Below are positions 18,907-28,329 of a stretch of DNA of 64,000 nucleotides, piece after piece (position 1 is the stretch's first letter; each line of letters opens with the position of its first letter). The translations under genes were made by a program, and so were the position numbers. The notes under the pieces are model-generated. The model saw only the letters and a list, made by a program, of their open reading frames with translations, ran no database searches and was not told the origin of the DNA. The stretch covers positions 62,001 to 126,000 of the forward strand of contig JAVDCA010000019.1 of assembly GCA_030848545.1 (NCBI GenBank). Reading direction: 5' to 3'. Source of the DNA: Astrobacterium formosum (GTDB taxonomy: Bacteria; Pseudomonadota; Alphaproteobacteria; Rhizobiales; Xanthobacteraceae).

Positions 18907-19881
18907 CTAGTAAAGCCCGCGGCCGCTCATCACCGAGCTCGACGGCTCGAGGCGTGCCGGCGCGAAGGCGGAGGCCTGGGAGGTCACGCGTTCCTGCGGC
19001 TGCCACCAGCCGCGCGGCGAGAAGTCCGATTCCTCCACCATGGCGGTGGAGACCGTGCCGTTATCGTGGGCGGCGCGACGTTGGCCGACGGCCGGGCGTG
19101 CCGCCGGCGGGCGTTCGACGCTCGGGCGTTCGATAGCGGTTTCGGCCTGCGGTTCTCCGAGCGTGTAGGGCCGCTCGGGCGGCATCGGCACCGAATCGAT
19201 GGATGCGTAGCGTTGCCGCCCATGGGGAACGAACGGCTTGGCGGAGGCGAGCATGACCAGCGACGGCGGCGGCGCCGGCATGCCGTCGCGCAGCGTCGCC
19301 ATCAGCATGGCGTCGTCGGAACCTTCGAGCGGGGCACGGCCGATATATTCGACCCGCACGCGGGCGACCCCGTGGCCGCGGAAGGCGAGCGCATGGGCGG
19401 TCGTCGCCGACAGGTCGATGATTCGATTCGAGTGGTAGGGCCCGCGATCGTTGACCCGGACGATGATGGATTTCTTGTTGGCCAGATTGGTGACCCGCAC
19501 ATAGGACGGCATCGGCAGGGTCGGATGGGCCGCCGATATGCTGTGCATGTCGTAGACTTCGCCATTGGCGGTCAGGCGGCCGTGAAAATCGTCCCCGTAC
19601 CAGGATGCAAGGCCCTCGGCGCGATAGTTCACGTCCTCCTCGGGCACGTACATGCGGCCAGCCACCAGATAGGGCTTGCCGACCCGATAGGCACCGCCGC
19701 CCTTGGGTACCGGCTGGCCGGGCTCGATCACGCGCGGACTCGAGGAGACGCCGTAGCGGGGATCGATCCTGCTGGCGAACTTGTCGGAAGCCGCGCAGTT
19801 GGCGAGCACCAGACAGGCGGCAACCGCCAGGCCCATACGGCCGGCCGACCTCCACCCTGCCCCTTCGCCGCTGCACCGCAT
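18907..19881 (-). CDS. rlpA: RlpA-like septal ring lytic transglycosylase (lipoprotein)
   Basis: A 324-residue lipoprotein of the RlpA family, which cleaves denuded glycan strands of peptidoglycan at the septum in some bacteria. The lipobox is LANC with Cys29 after a hydrophobic stretch. The double-psi beta-barrel domain is clear: GLASWYGDDFHGRLTANGEV, the AAHPTLPMPSYVRVTNL block, and VRVNDRGPY with the catalytic aspartate/arginine region. The C-terminus is proline- and arginine-rich and shows no recognisable SPOR domain, so septal targeting by SPOR is not supported. The ATG at 19881 is chosen because the lipoprotein signal follows. It lies 155 bp upstream of the carboxypeptidase, on the same strand. 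Confidence 0.9.
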   Translation of the reverse strand: MRCSGEGAGWRSAGRMGLAVAACLVLANCAASDKFASRIDPRYGVSSSPRVIEPGQPVPKGGGAYRVGKPYLVAGRMYVPEEDVNYRAEGLASWYGDDFHGRLTANGEVYDMHSISAAHPTLPMPSYVRVTNLANKKSIIVRVNDRGPYHSNRIIDLSATTAHALAFRGHGVARVRVEYIGRAPLEGSDDAMLMATLRDGMPAPPPSLVMLASAKPFVPHGRQRYASIDSVPMPPERPYTLGEPQAETAIERPSVERPPAARPAVGQRRAAHDNGTVSTAMVEESDFSPRGWWQPQERVTSQASAFAPARLEPSSSVMSGRGLY

Positions 19882-20228
19882 CAGCCGAAATGTCCCCAAT
19901 TCACACCGGCGGCGCAACGCCGAACAAGCGCAGCACCCGCCGGAAAAGCCAACGCCTTGTCGGATGCGCCGTCCCCAGACGACGACCCTCCCCCGGACAT
20001 ACAGATCCGATTCAGCATAACCCCACCGGCCCCGAACCGAAACCATCCCGGTTAAGGATGGTAAACGAGGCGGAAACGGGACCCCGATCGGGCGCTCCAT
20101 GCGCTTATGCCCAAGGTGTGTCGCGAGAGCCACGGGCGGCGAGCGCGGCGGCAAGCGAATCGAGTGCCCGCTCGCGGTGCCACCCGCTTGCAAACCGGAC
20201 GGCGATCCCCCATTGAGGCGGGCGGAAC
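19882..20228. other. Upstream region of rlpA up to the tRNA gene
   Basis: These 347 bp hold no supported gene. The rlpA frame stays open through much of it but lacks a ribosome-binding site or conserved residues. The region should carry the rlpA promoter and the tRNA-Ser promoter, on opposite strands. I see no clear -35/-10 pair that I would assign. Confidence 0.4.
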
Positions 20229-20318
20229 GGAAGGGTGTCCGAGTGGTTTAAGGAACCGGTCTTGAAAACCGGCGTACCCGCAAGGGTACCGTGGGTTCGA
20301 ATCCCACCCCTTCCGCCA
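20229..20318 (+). tRNA. tRNA-Ser (anticodon UGA)
   Basis: A 90-nt class II tRNA with encoded CCA. The acceptor arms are GGAAGGG and CCCTTCC, then G-CCA. The anticodon stem CCGGT/ACCGG encloses the loop CTTGAAA with anticodon TGA. The long variable arm (GTACCCGCAAGGGTAC) and the T arm (GTGGGTTCGAATCCCAC) fit tRNA-Ser. It decodes UCA and, with wobble, other UCN codons. Confidence 0.97.
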
Positions 20319-20585
20319 TATATTTGATGTAACTAATTGATTTATATATAGTTTAGTTGGTCGTATTTTTGGCGGTCCTAGCACCGGACCTAGTGGGAGT
20401 CGCCTGTTGCACGGCTCGCAACATCATTGAAAATTCCAGCCGGTGCGAATACCGATGATGCGTACCGCCAACGAGCGGTCTCAACAGGCGCAGACCATCC
20501 AACACCATGACCTGACACCACCCCTTCGTAGAGCGCGCACAGAATCGCCCGGCCTCACGGGCGAAGTGAGCCTATGGAGAAAGCC
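20319..20585. other. AT-richer stretch after tRNA-Ser, no gene
   Basis: Directly after the tRNA the composition drops sharply (TATATTTGATGTAACTAATT and similar to ~20370), unlike the GC-rich surroundings. tRNA 3' ends are common integration sites. I searched for a second copy of the tRNA 3' end downstream in the window and saw none, and no integrase is present. It may be the scar of an old insertion or just a terminator region. Confidence 0.45.
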
Positions 20586-21026
20586 ATGTCAGGAATTCAC
20601 GGAAAGCCCCAAGCGAAGATCAAAAAACACCGCGCACGCCCCTTGCGTGACGAGCGCCGAGAATCAGGGCTCGCCGCGGACAAGTGGGTGCGCATCATGT
20701 GCGACTTCTCCGCAGATGGCGTATGGGCGCGCACCGGCGGCGCGGCAATGCCTGAGGACTTGCCGGTGAGCGCCGGTCTACACAAGAGGATTCGCGCTTG
20801 GCAGGACTGGTACGAGTGCCATGCCTATCCTGATCCCGAATTCAGCAGCGCACCGCCCGGCTTCGGCATCGACGCCTTTTCCTCGGAAGGACTCGCCATC
20901 GCGAAGGCCGTAAAGGCCGAGCTTCCCGATTGGACGGTGGTCTATCACGACGAGGCAAAGGCCGAGCCGCAGTACCGGGAGCCCTACGTCGACTTGCCAC
21001 GTTCCTGCTACGAATACGAAGTCTGA
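20586..21026 (+). CDS. Hypothetical protein
   Basis: A 146-residue soluble protein that I do not recognise. The N-terminus is basic (GKPQAKIKKHRARPLRDERRE), the middle has WVRIMCDFSADGVW and RAWQDWYECHAYPD, and the end is acidic and tyrosine-rich. There is no signal peptide or membrane segment. Start: the ATG at 20586 has GGAG 6 bp upstream; an in-frame ATG at 20574 is possible. Codon use is coherent along its length, and the RIMCDFSADGVW and DWTVVYHDEAK segments look like real protein. It is alone behind tRNA-Ser and an AT-rich stretch, so it may be a remnant of an integrated element. Its function is unknown. Confidence 0.6.
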   Translation: MSGIHGKPQAKIKKHRARPLRDERRESGLAADKWVRIMCDFSADGVWARTGGAAMPEDLPVSAGLHKRIRAWQDWYECHAYPDPEFSSAPPGFGIDAFSSEGLAIAKAVKAELPDWTVVYHDEAKAEPQYREPYVDLPRSCYEYEV

Positions 21027-21054
21027 TTGGGCAGAGTTCGCACTCAAAATGGCC

Positions 21055-21080
21055 AACGCCCGACCGCAAGGCCGGGCGTT
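21055..21080 (+). terminator. Hairpin after the hypothetical gene
   Basis: An inverted repeat AACGCCCG (21055-21062) / CGGGCGTT (21073-21080) follows the stop of the hypothetical gene by 28 bp. The downstream tract GCTGTCTCT is only moderately T-rich, so this is a weak intrinsic terminator candidate. Confidence 0.45.
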
Positions 21081-21121
21081 GCTGTCTCTACGGCCCCCGC
21101 TTTGCTGGCGCAGTCGTCTGC

Positions 21122-21391
21122 TCACGGTCTCTCTTGATGCTCCTGCACAACGTGCCCGCTGTCAGCCGGAAACCCCACCTGTCGCCTCGGGTGGATTACC
21201 GGGGGTGGCTCCGCGGCTGGCGACTGAGTGGCCGGCGGAGTCTTTGCCGGCCTTAGCGGAATTTCGATGGCGCATCCGCTCAGCACTGTGACGATCGACG
21301 CCAACGTCGCGAACGCCACGAACAGCACTCCGGCGCGCCGACAGCGCGCAAGCCATGGGCGAGCCCGCATCATCCCCGTTCGCGCTCCCAT
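21122..21391 (-). CDS. Small proline-rich lipoprotein at the end of the RND pump operon
   Basis: An 89-residue predicted lipoprotein. A basic N-terminus and a hydrophobic segment (AGVLFVAFATLASIVTVLSGC) end in a lipobox with Cys40; a proline/alanine-rich tail of ~50 residues follows. Starts at 21391, 21373 or 21370 are all possible. It begins 14 bp after the stop of the RND pump gene on the same strand, so it probably belongs to that operon. It is far too short to be an outer-membrane channel of the TolC/NodT type. It might be a small accessory lipoprotein of the pump or of unknown use. I do not recognise a family. Confidence 0.55.
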   Translation of the reverse strand: MGARTGMMRARPWLARCRRAGVLFVAFATLASIVTVLSGCAIEIPLRPAKTPPATQSPAAEPPPVIHPRRQVGFPADSGHVVQEHQERP

Positions 21392-21405
21392 ATGATTCCT
21401 TGTGC

Positions 21406-24400
21406 TCACGAGCCTCGCCGGCCCGACAAGCCGATCGCGTTGTGCGGGGTCACGTTCGCAGGCTTCTCCGTGCGGGCCGCGCCCTTGAACACGCGCCGAA
21501 CCGTGACGAACAGCAACGGCACGAAGAAGATGCCCCACAGGGTCGACACCAGCATGCCGCCCATCACGCCGATGCCGATCGAATTCTGCGCCGCCGAACC
21601 GGCGCCGCTGGCGACGACCAGCGGCGCGACGCCGAGGATGAACGCAAACGAAGTCATCAGGATCGGTCGCAGGCGCTGCCGCGCGGCGAGCAGCGTGGCG
21701 CGATGCAATCCCAGCCCTGCCTGCTGTCGCGCGATAGCGAACTCGATGATCAGGATGGCGTTCTTGGCAGCAAGACCGATCGTGGTCAGCAGGCCGACCT
21801 TGAAGTAGACGTCGTTGGTTTGACCGAACAGCAGCGCGGCAGCGAGCGCGCCGAACACGCCGACCGGCACCGAAAGCATCACGGCGAACGGAATCGACCA
21901 GCTCTCGTAGAGCGCGGCAAGACACAAGAACACCACCAGGATGGAGATCGCATACAGCGATGCCGCCTGATTGCCGGAGAGCTGCTCCTGCCGCGACAGC
22001 GCCGTCCATTCGTGGTCGAAGCCGGCCGGCAGGCCGGCGACCAGGCGATCGATCTCCGCCATCGCGGCGCCGGAGCTGACGGACGGTGCGGCGCTGCCTT
22101 GGATTTCAACTGCGGACGCTCCGTTGTAGCGCTCGAGTCGCGGCGAGCCGAAGGTCCAGCGGCCGGATGCGAAGGCGGAGAACGGAACCATGGCGCCAGA
22201 GCTGTTACGTACATACCAGAGATCCAGATCCTCCGGCTGCATCCGGAAGTCCGCTGCCGACTGCAAATAGACCCGCTTGACGCGGCCACGGTCGATGAAA
22301 TCGTTCACGTAGCTGCTGCCCCATGCGATCGAAAGCGTCGAATTGACGTCGGCGAGATTGAGGCCGAGCGCACTCGCCCTCTCCTGATCGATGTCGACCG
22401 AATATTGCGGCGTGTCATCCTGCCCGTTGGGGCGGGTCCCGGTCAGGAGGCGGCTTCGACGGGCGGCGGCGAGCAGTTGATCGCGCACGGCCAGGAGCTT
22501 GTCGTGGCCCGCGCCGTTGACATCCTTGAGATAGAAATCGAAGCCGTTGCTGGTTCCGAGCCCTTCGATGGCCGGCGGCGCCAGCGCAAACACACGCGCC
22601 TCGCGTATGCGTGCGAACACGGCCATGGCACGGTCGACCACCGCATTGGCTGAGAGATCGGCCCCTCTGCGTTCGCCGAAGTCCTTGAGACGCACGAAGG
22701 CCATGCCGACATTCTGGCCGGACCCGGAAAACGAAAAGCCCGTGACCGTCATGAGGCCATCCACTGCTTTGGTCTCGTGGTCGAGGAAATAGCGGGTGAC
22801 CTTATCGAGCACGCGCTCCGTTCGGTCCGTGGTGGCGCCGACCGGCAATTGCACCGACACCATCAGCAGCCCTTGGTCCTCATCCGGCAGAAATGAACTC
22901 GGCAGGCGGATGAACAACGCGCCGGCGGCGACAATGACGAGCACGAAGGCGGCGAGCCCATGGCGCGGACGCCGCAGCATGCCGCGCGCGCCGGCGTGGT
23001 ACGCGTCCGTGCCTTGCCCCAGCGCGCGGTTGAACCATGCGAAGGCGCCGCTCCTCCCGTCGTGTGGCGTCGGTGGTCGAAGAATCGTCGCACACAATGC
23101 CGGCGTCAGCACCAGCGCGACGATCACCGACAGCACCATCGCGGAGACGATCGTCACCGCGAATTGCCGGTAAATCACCCCGACCGAACCGCCGAAGAAC
23201 GCCATCGGCACGAACACCGCCGACAGGACCGTCGTGATGCCAATCAGCGCGCCGGTGATTTCCGTCATCGATCTGGCCGTCGCCTCGCGCGGCGGCAACC
23301 CTTCGTCATGCATGACGCGTTCGACGTTCTCGACCACGACGATCGCGTCGTCGACCAGAAGGCCGATCGCCAGCACCATGGCGAACATGGTGAGCGTGTT
23401 GATCGAATAGCCGGCCAGCGCCAGCACGCCGAAGGTGCCGAGCAGCACGACCGGCACCGCCAGCGTCGGGATCAGCGTCGCGCGAAAGTTCTGCAGGAAC
23501 ACCAGCATCACCACGAAGACGAGGACGATCGCTTCCACCAGCGTGCGGGTGACGTCGCTGATCGAGATCTCGACGAAGGGCGTTGTATCGTAGGGGTAGA
23601 CCACCTTCACGCCTTGCGGCAACGTCGGAGCCAGCCGATCGATCGCCGCTTTGACCGCGGCGGCCGTCCTGATCGCATTGGCGCCGGTCGCCAGATTCAC
23701 GGCGAGTCCCGTCGCCGGCAGGCCGTTATAGGTCGACGAACTCGTGTAGTCCTCCGCGCCGAGTTCGACTGCCGCGACATCGTTGATGCGGACCATCGCG
23801 CCGTTGGCGTCGCTCTTGACGACGATGTTGCGGAACTGCGCCGGCGTCTGCAACCGGCTCTGTGCGGTGACGGTCGCGTTGAGCTGCTGCCCCTTGCGCG
23901 CCGGCAGGCCGCCGAGCTGGCCGGACGAAACCTGGGTGTTCTGGGCCTGGATCGCCGCCGTGACATCGGCCGGCGTCAGCGCGTATTTCAACAACTTCTC
24001 GGGATCGAGCCAAATCCGCATGGCGTAGCTGCCGCCGAACAGCTGAGTGTTGCCGACGCCATCGACGCGCTTGAGCGTGTCGTTGAGCGAACTCTTCATG
24101 TAGTCCGCGAGATCCGTTTCGCTCATCTTGCCGTTGGTCGAGACCAGACCGACGATCATCAAGAACCCGGCGCTTGCCTTGGTGACGGAGAGACCCGTGG
24201 TCTGGACCATCGACGGCAACGACGCCGTGACGAGCTGCAGCTTGTTCTGCACCTGCATCTGCGCGACATCTGGATTGGCCTTGTTGGTGAAGGTGAGCGT
24301 GATCTCGGCCTGCCCGCTCGATGTCGAAGACGCGGTCATGTAGTCGAGATTGTCCAATCCGGTCATGCCTTGCTCGATGACCTTGGTGACCGAGTTCTCG

Positions 24401-24573
24401 ACGGTCTGTGCGTCCGCGCCTGGATAGCTCGCGCTGATCTGGATCGTCGGCGGCGCGATCTCGGGATATTGCGACACCGGCAGGATAGTCAGCGCCAACA
24501 GCCCGCCGAGCATGATCACGATCGCGACCACCCAGGCGAAGATCGGCCGTCCGATGAAGAATGCGGAGATCAT
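21406..24573 (-). CDS. RND efflux pump inner-membrane subunit (HAE1/AcrB family)
   Basis: A 1055-residue inner-membrane proton/drug antiporter, normal length for the hydrophobe/amphiphile efflux family. It begins [23 protein letters not shown], the typical first membrane helix, and contains [18 protein letters not shown] in TM4 with the paired aspartates used for proton translocation. Later segments such as VGVFGALAA and [10 protein letters not shown]-type helices complete the 12-TM, two-halved architecture. Its start overlaps the adaptor gene stop by 4 bp. No outer-membrane factor gene follows, so the pump must use a TolC-like channel encoded elsewhere. A two-component system lies divergently upstream and could regulate it. 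Confidence 0.95.
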   Translation of the reverse strand: MISAFFIGRPIFAWVVAIVIMLGGLLALTILPVSQYPEIAPPTIQISASYPGADAQTVENSVTKVIEQGMTGLDNLDYMTASSTSSGQAEITLTFTNKANPDVAQMQVQNKLQLVTASLPSMVQTTGLSVTKASAGFLMIVGLVSTNGKMSETDLADYMKSSLNDTLKRVDGVGNTQLFGGSYAMRIWLDPEKLLKYALTPADVTAAIQAQNTQVSSGQLGGLPARKGQQLNATVTAQSRLQTPAQFRNIVVKSDANGAMVRINDVAAVELGAEDYTSSSTYNGLPATGLAVNLATGANAIRTAAAVKAAIDRLAPTLPQGVKVVYPYDTTPFVEISISDVTRTLVEAIVLVFVVMLVFLQNFRATLIPTLAVPVVLLGTFGVLALAGYSINTLTMFAMVLAIGLLVDDAIVVVENVERVMHDEGLPPREATARSMTEITGALIGITTVLSAVFVPMAFFGGSVGVIYRQFAVTIVSAMVLSVIVALVLTPALCATILRPPTPHDGRSGAFAWFNRALGQGTDAYHAGARGMLRRPRHGLAAFVLVIVAAGALFIRLPSSFLPDEDQGLLMVSVQLPVGATTDRTERVLDKVTRYFLDHETKAVDGLMTVTGFSFSGSGQNVGMAFVRLKDFGERRGADLSANAVVDRAMAVFARIREARVFALAPPAIEGLGTSNGFDFYLKDVNGAGHDKLLAVRDQLLAAARRSRLLTGTRPNGQDDTPQYSVDIDQERASALGLNLADVNSTLSIAWGSSYVNDFIDRGRVKRVYLQSAADFRMQPEDLDLWYVRNSSGAMVPFSAFASGRWTFGSPRLERYNGASAVEIQGSAAPSVSSGAAMAEIDRLVAGLPAGFDHEWTALSRQEQLSGNQAASLYAISILVVFLCLAALYESWSIPFAVMLSVPVGVFGALAAALLFGQTNDVYFKVGLLTTIGLAAKNAILIIEFAIARQQAGLGLHRATLLAARQRLRPILMTSFAFILGVAPLVVASGAGSAAQNSIGIGVMGGMLVSTLWGIFFVPLLFVTVRRVFKGAARTEKPANVTPHNAIGLSGRRGS

Positions 24574-25796
24574 GGCTCGCCCCTCGGGCCGGCGCGTTGT
24601 TGCGGGGGCAGGCGTCTGATCACTTCGCCGGTCGTCTCGTCGACCGCGACATCGGTGCCGATGGCCTTCTGCCCGGGTTGCACATACTGCGTACCTTCGA
24701 CGATCACCCGATCGCCTTCGCGAACGCCGGCACCGATCAGCCAGCTGTTGCCGACGCTGCGGATCACCGACAGAACGCGCTCCTCGACCGTGCCGTCCTT
24801 GTCGAGGAACATCGCGATCGCCTCACCCTTGGTGTTTCGGGTGACGGCGCGCTGCGGCACCAGGAAGCTGTTGGACGCCACGCCTTCTTCGACCACGGCG
24901 CGGGCATACATGCCCGGCAGCAGCAATCGCTGCGGATTGGGAAATACCGCGCGCAACGTCACCGTGCCGGTGGTGGTGCTGACATTGGCCTCGGAGAATG
25001 CGAGCTTGCCGGCGAGCGGATAAATCGCGCCGTTTTCCAGTTTCAACTTCACTGCGACATGCGGGCCGCTCACTTTCAGGCGCCCGGAGTCGATCGCCTG
25101 CCGCAGGTTGAGCAGGTTGGTACTCGACTGAATGACATCGACGAAGATCGGATCGAGCGTGCGGATGGTGGTCATCAGGCCCGTCTGGCCGGCCGTGACG
25201 AGTGCGCCGGGCGTCAACGACGAACGCTCGGTGCGTCCGCCGATCGGTGCCTTGATCGTCGTGTAGTCGAGATTGATCCTGGCGGTTTCGACCGCGGCTT
25301 TCGCGGTCGCCACCTCCGCCTTTGTCTGCGCGAGCGCCGCGATGGCATCGTCAAGTTCCTGCCTGCTGACGGCGTTCTGTTTGACGAGGCTCTGATAGCG
25401 CTCGGACCTGGCCTGTGCGCTCGGCACGGCAGCTTCCGCCTTCTGCAGGGCCGCGACGGCGCTGTCATAGGCTGCCTTGTAGGGCGCAGGATCGATCTTG
25501 TAGAGCGACGTGCCCTCGGCAACCTCGCTGCCCTCGGCGAATAGGCGCTGCTGAACGATGCCCGAGACCTGGGGACGCACCTCGGCCGTCTGCGAAGCAA
25601 CCACGCGGCCGGGAAGCTCCGCGGTCATCACCACCGCCTGCGGACGCAGCGTTACGATGCCCACCTCAGGGTGGTTGGCTCCGCCGCCATCTGCGATGTG
25701 ATCGTTTGACTCGGGCTTGCAGCCCGCCAGCGCCATGACGAACGCCAGAACCGCGATCTTGGCGATCGTTGGACGAGATTGCACGGCTTCCACCAT
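24570..25796 (-). CDS. RND efflux periplasmic adaptor (AcrA/MexA family lipoprotein)
   Basis: A 408-residue membrane-fusion protein that links the inner-membrane pump to an outer-membrane channel. The N-terminal signal ends with the lipobox LAGC (Cys27). The family landmarks are the [20 protein letters not shown] lipoyl half, a long alpha-helical hairpin (about residues 100-170, rich in Ala/Gln/Glu), the second lipoyl half ([17 protein letters not shown]) and the beta-barrel ([16 protein letters not shown]). It overlaps the pump gene by 4 bp. The divergent gene on the other side starts 300 bp away. Confidence 0.94.
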   Translation of the reverse strand: MVEAVQSRPTIAKIAVLAFVMALAGCKPESNDHIADGGGANHPEVGIVTLRPQAVVMTAELPGRVVASQTAEVRPQVSGIVQQRLFAEGSEVAEGTSLYKIDPAPYKAAYDSAVAALQKAEAAVPSAQARSERYQSLVKQNAVSRQELDDAIAALAQTKAEVATAKAAVETARINLDYTTIKAPIGGRTERSSLTPGALVTAGQTGLMTTIRTLDPIFVDVIQSSTNLLNLRQAIDSGRLKVSGPHVAVKLKLENGAIYPLAGKLAFSEANVSTTTGTVTLRAVFPNPQRLLLPGMYARAVVEEGVASNSFLVPQRAVTRNTKGEAIAMFLDKDGTVEERVLSVIRSVGNSWLIGAGVREGDRVIVEGTQYVQPGQKAIGTDVAVDETTGEVIRRLPPQQRAGPRGEP

Positions 25797-26096
25797 CGTG
25801 GGGTACTAGAGGACGGCACCCGGCGAGCGCGCGGGAGCATGCGAAGGTGCGTCGTATCCGCAGCGCATTGGCCGACTGTGGAGACTTCATGGAGGATTGA
25901 TGGAGACGGCCATCCGGGGGGCGACAGATCGCGTCGTTGTTCTCAAAAATATTCAATAATGTCAGATGCATAACAAGGATCCGGCGCCGGGCACCCCGAC
26001 CCGGCGCTGGGCGCCGCCGGCAGGATTTCGGCCGCGATCTTCGCTAACAAGAGCCAGGTCGCAGGTCGCGGCGTTGTCAGGGAGCTCTGTGACCCG
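25797..26096. other. Divergent intergenic region between efflux operon and small secreted protein
   Basis: This 300-bp region must contain promoters for the minus-strand efflux operon and for the plus-strand small gene/two-component locus. An AT-rich patch at about 25938-25972 (TTCTCAAAAATATTCAATAA) is the best promoter candidate. A GC-rich repeat of GGCGCCGGGC/CCGGCGCTGGGCGCC type follows at about 25983-26022. No operator could be assigned. Confidence 0.4.
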
Positions 26097-26423
26097 ATGA
26101 GAAACTTGCTGTTGAAAGCCGCGGTGCTGGTGGGCGCACTGTCGCTGTGGGGCGGCAACGCGCTGGCGGCGCCGCTCGGCCGCGCGCTGAATGCACCGTT
26201 CGTGATCCTCGCCGACTGGCAATGCGGTCCGGGTTGGCATGTCACGCCCTGGGGCGAGTGCCGTCTCGATCACCGCTTCGACTACAGATACTCTTTGTGG
26301 CCCTATCGTTATGGTGGCTACCGCGTCTACGGATGGGGCGACGATCATGGCTGGCGGCATCGCCACGACTGGGACGATGATGACGACGCCCCGCGCTCCG
26401 ACGACTGGTCGTGGGACGACTGA
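26097..26423 (+). CDS. Small secreted protein, Gly/Trp/Tyr- and Asp-rich
   Basis: A 108-residue protein with a signal peptide of about 24 residues ending GGNALA. The mature part has the CGPGWHVTPWGECR motif, which resembles the GCG-CRPN-type cysteine/glycine motif found in many small rhizobial exported proteins. A Tyr/Arg-rich stretch and a strongly acidic Asp/Trp tail (DWDDDDDAPRSDDWSWDD) follow. It lies 68 bp before a response regulator gene and divergent from an efflux operon, so it may be a periplasmic partner or target of that two-component system. The acidic tail could bind cations. No enzymatic function is suggested. Confidence 0.75.
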   Translation: MRNLLLKAAVLVGALSLWGGNALAAPLGRALNAPFVILADWQCGPGWHVTPWGECRLDHRFDYRYSLWPYRYGGYRVYGWGDDHGWRHRHDWDDDDDAPRSDDWSWDD

Positions 26424-26491
26424 ACGGCTGTAAATCGCGTTCTGCCGATCGAGCCGGTCCCGATCGACATCGCCTTGCTGGACCACCACCT

Positions 26492-27178
26492 ATGAACGAA
26501 CTGATCCTCATCGCTGAAGACGAGCCGGAAATGGCCAAGATTCTCGACGCGTATCTGGTGCGCGAAGGATTTCGCACCGTGAATGCGGCCGATGGGCAGA
26601 CCGCGCTCGATCAGCACGCAATCCTGAAGCCCGATATTGTTCTTCTCGATGTGAAGATGCCGAAAATCGACGGCTGGGAAGTCCTCACCGAGTTGCGCCG
26701 CCGGGGCGAGACGCCGATCATCATGATCACGGCGCTCGATCAGGATCTCGATCGCCTGCAAGGATTGCGTCTCGGTGCGGACGACTACGTGGTCAAGCCG
26801 TTCAATCCCCTCGAGGTAGTCGCCCGAGCCAAGGCGGTTCTGCGACGGTCGGGTCACGCGGCCAGTCGAACGATCCTGCGTATCGGCAAGCTCGAAGTCG
26901 ACCTCGAGAGTCACCTCGCGAAGGTGCTCGGCGATGACGTCTCGATGCCGTTGCAATTGACCCTGACTGAATTCCGGCTTCTCGCGCATATGGCAAAGGC
27001 GCCGACGCGGGCTTTCGGCCGCAACGAGTTGATCGACGCCTGCCTGCCGGGCGGCGATGCGCTGGAGCGAACGGTTGACAGCCATGTCAGCAATCTGCGC
27101 CGTAAGCTCGACGAGGCGGGCGTGACCGGCATGATGGCGGTCGTGCGCGGGATCGGCTACCGGTTGACCACCATATGA
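26492..27178 (+). CDS. OmpR-family response regulator (BaeR-like)
   Basis: A 228-residue response regulator. The receiver domain has the acidic pocket at E9-D10, the phosphoacceptor D53 (VLLDVKMPKIDGWE), and the DDYVVKPFNPLEVVARAKAVLRR segment with the conserved lysine. The C-terminal winged helix ends VDSHVSNLRRKLDEAG and VRGIGYRLT. The receiver/linker wording is close to BaeR/SmeR regulators, which control RND efflux. The ATG at 26492 is the natural N-terminus. It overlaps the kinase gene by 4 bp (ATGA). It lies beside the efflux operon at 21122-25796, which it may activate. Confidence 0.94.
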   Translation: MNELILIAEDEPEMAKILDAYLVREGFRTVNAADGQTALDQHAILKPDIVLLDVKMPKIDGWEVLTELRRRGETPIIMITALDQDLDRLQGLRLGADDYVVKPFNPLEVVARAKAVLRRSGHAASRTILRIGKLEVDLESHLAKVLGDDVSMPLQLTLTEFRLLAHMAKAPTRAFGRNELIDACLPGGDALERTVDSHVSNLRRKLDEAGVTGMMAVVRGIGYRLTTI

Positions 27179-28329
27179 GACGATATCGCCTCAGTCGGCA
27201 GATCACCCTATCGATGAGCGTCGTCGTCGCCATCGCGGTGCTGATGGTGTTCGTCGGCACGTTCATCTTCTACGGCATCTATCTGGCCTGGTTTCCACCG
27301 CCCCCGGGTCCGCCGACTCTGCTGCCGGAAGCACCCGACTTCGTCCTCATCGCGGTCTTTCTTCTGCTCGGTCTCGCTATCGCGATCCACGCCGCGCTGC
27401 GGTTGACGCGGCGCATCCTGGCGCCGCTCAATTCACTGGCCGAAGGTGCACGCAAGATCGCAGCCGGCGATCTCACTGCGCGTGCGGCGGCGGGCGATCG
27501 CTCGCTCGGTGAAACCGCCCAGCTGGTCGACGATTTCAACGCGATGGCTCAACGGCTGCAGGACGTGGCGGAGTCGATGGCGTCATGGAACGCCGCGATC
27601 GCTCATGAACTGCGGACGCCCCTGACGATCCTGCGCGGCCGTCTGCATGGCCTCACCGACGGCGTGTTCGAACCGAGCGACGAACTGTTCAGGAGTTTGC
27701 TGGCCCAGGTAGAGAGCCTGTCGCGTCTCGTCGACGATCTGCGGATCGTGACCCTCTCTGACAGCCAGCGCCTGGATATGCGTGTCGAGCCGACCGATCT
27801 CGCCATGGAGGTATCGCAGGCGGTCGAGGCGATGCGACCGGCCTTGGTCGAGGCCGGTTTCTCGGTTCAGGTGATGCCCCAGCCGGTGACGCTATCGTGT
27901 GATGGTCCGCGGATCCGACAGGCGCTGCTCGCAATTCTTGAAAACGCGCGCCGCTACGCCACTCCGGGGGTGCTCAAGATCGTGATGCATCTGGAGAAGG
28001 CGCACATCGTCCTCGCCGTCGAGGACGAGGGGCCGGGATTGAGTGCTGAGTTCGCCGCGCAAGCCTTCGATGCGTTCGCTCGGGCCGAGCCATCCCGCTC
28101 CCGGCAATATGGCGGGTCCGGCCTCGGGTTGTCCGTGGTTCGCACGATCGCCGAGGCGCATGGCGGGCACGCGCGGTACAGAATATCGAATACAGGCGGC
28201 TCGGTTTTCGAGATCGTTCTTCCCGCTGGCGACCCCGATGCATATCCAGCCGACCGGGAAACCGCCCATGACGGGCGCCGTCTCCCCCTCACCTCACACA
28301 ATACGCCAGCTCCTCCGCCGCCACCTTGA
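27175..28329 (+). CDS. Sensor histidine kinase (BaeS-like)
   Basis: A 384-residue membrane kinase. Two transmembrane helices (about residues 12-38 and 56-76) enclose a very short periplasmic loop, only ~17 residues and proline-rich. A HAMP domain follows, then the H box with His144 (AIAHELRTPLT), the N box with Asn257 (AILENARRY) and G boxes (VEDEGPGLS, GGSGLGLSVV). The tiny loop suggests intramembrane or partner-mediated sensing of envelope stress, not a ligand-binding domain. It is cotranscribed with the response regulator. Its 3' end overlaps the convergent IclR gene by 41 bp, and the last ~20 residues are proline-rich and probably dispensable. Confidence 0.93.
   Translation: MRRYRLSRQITLSMSVVVAIAVLMVFVGTFIFYGIYLAWFPPPPGPPTLLPEAPDFVLIAVFLLLGLAIAIHAALRLTRRILAPLNSLAEGARKIAAGDLTARAAAGDRSLGETAQLVDDFNAMAQRLQDVAESMASWNAAIAHELRTPLTILRGRLHGLTDGVFEPSDELFRSLLAQVESLSRLVDDLRIVTLSDSQRLDMRVEPTDLAMEVSQAVEAMRPALVEAGFSVQVMPQPVTLSCDGPRIRQALLAILENARRYATPGVLKIVMHLEKAHIVLAVEDEGPGLSAEFAAQAFDAFARAEPSRSRQYGGSGLGLSVVRTIAEAHGGHARYRISNTGGSVFEIVLPAGDPDAYPADRETAHDGRRLPLTSHNTPAPPPPP

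Noticed and set aside
20052-20384. A minus-strand frame over the tRNA-Ser gene
   Set aside because: It translates the complement of the tRNA (GWDSNPRYPCGYAGF..), a well-known spurious product in annotations of tRNA-Ser loci.
20319-21080. Phage or integrative element at tRNA-Ser
   Set aside because: No integrase, no repeated attachment sequence and no phage genes are visible; only one orphan gene and an AT-rich stretch.
22960-25023. A 687-codon plus-strand frame across the RND pump and adaptor
   Set aside because: It is opposite to the RND pump and adaptor genes, which have convincing motifs. The translation is Arg/His/Asp-rich without structure.
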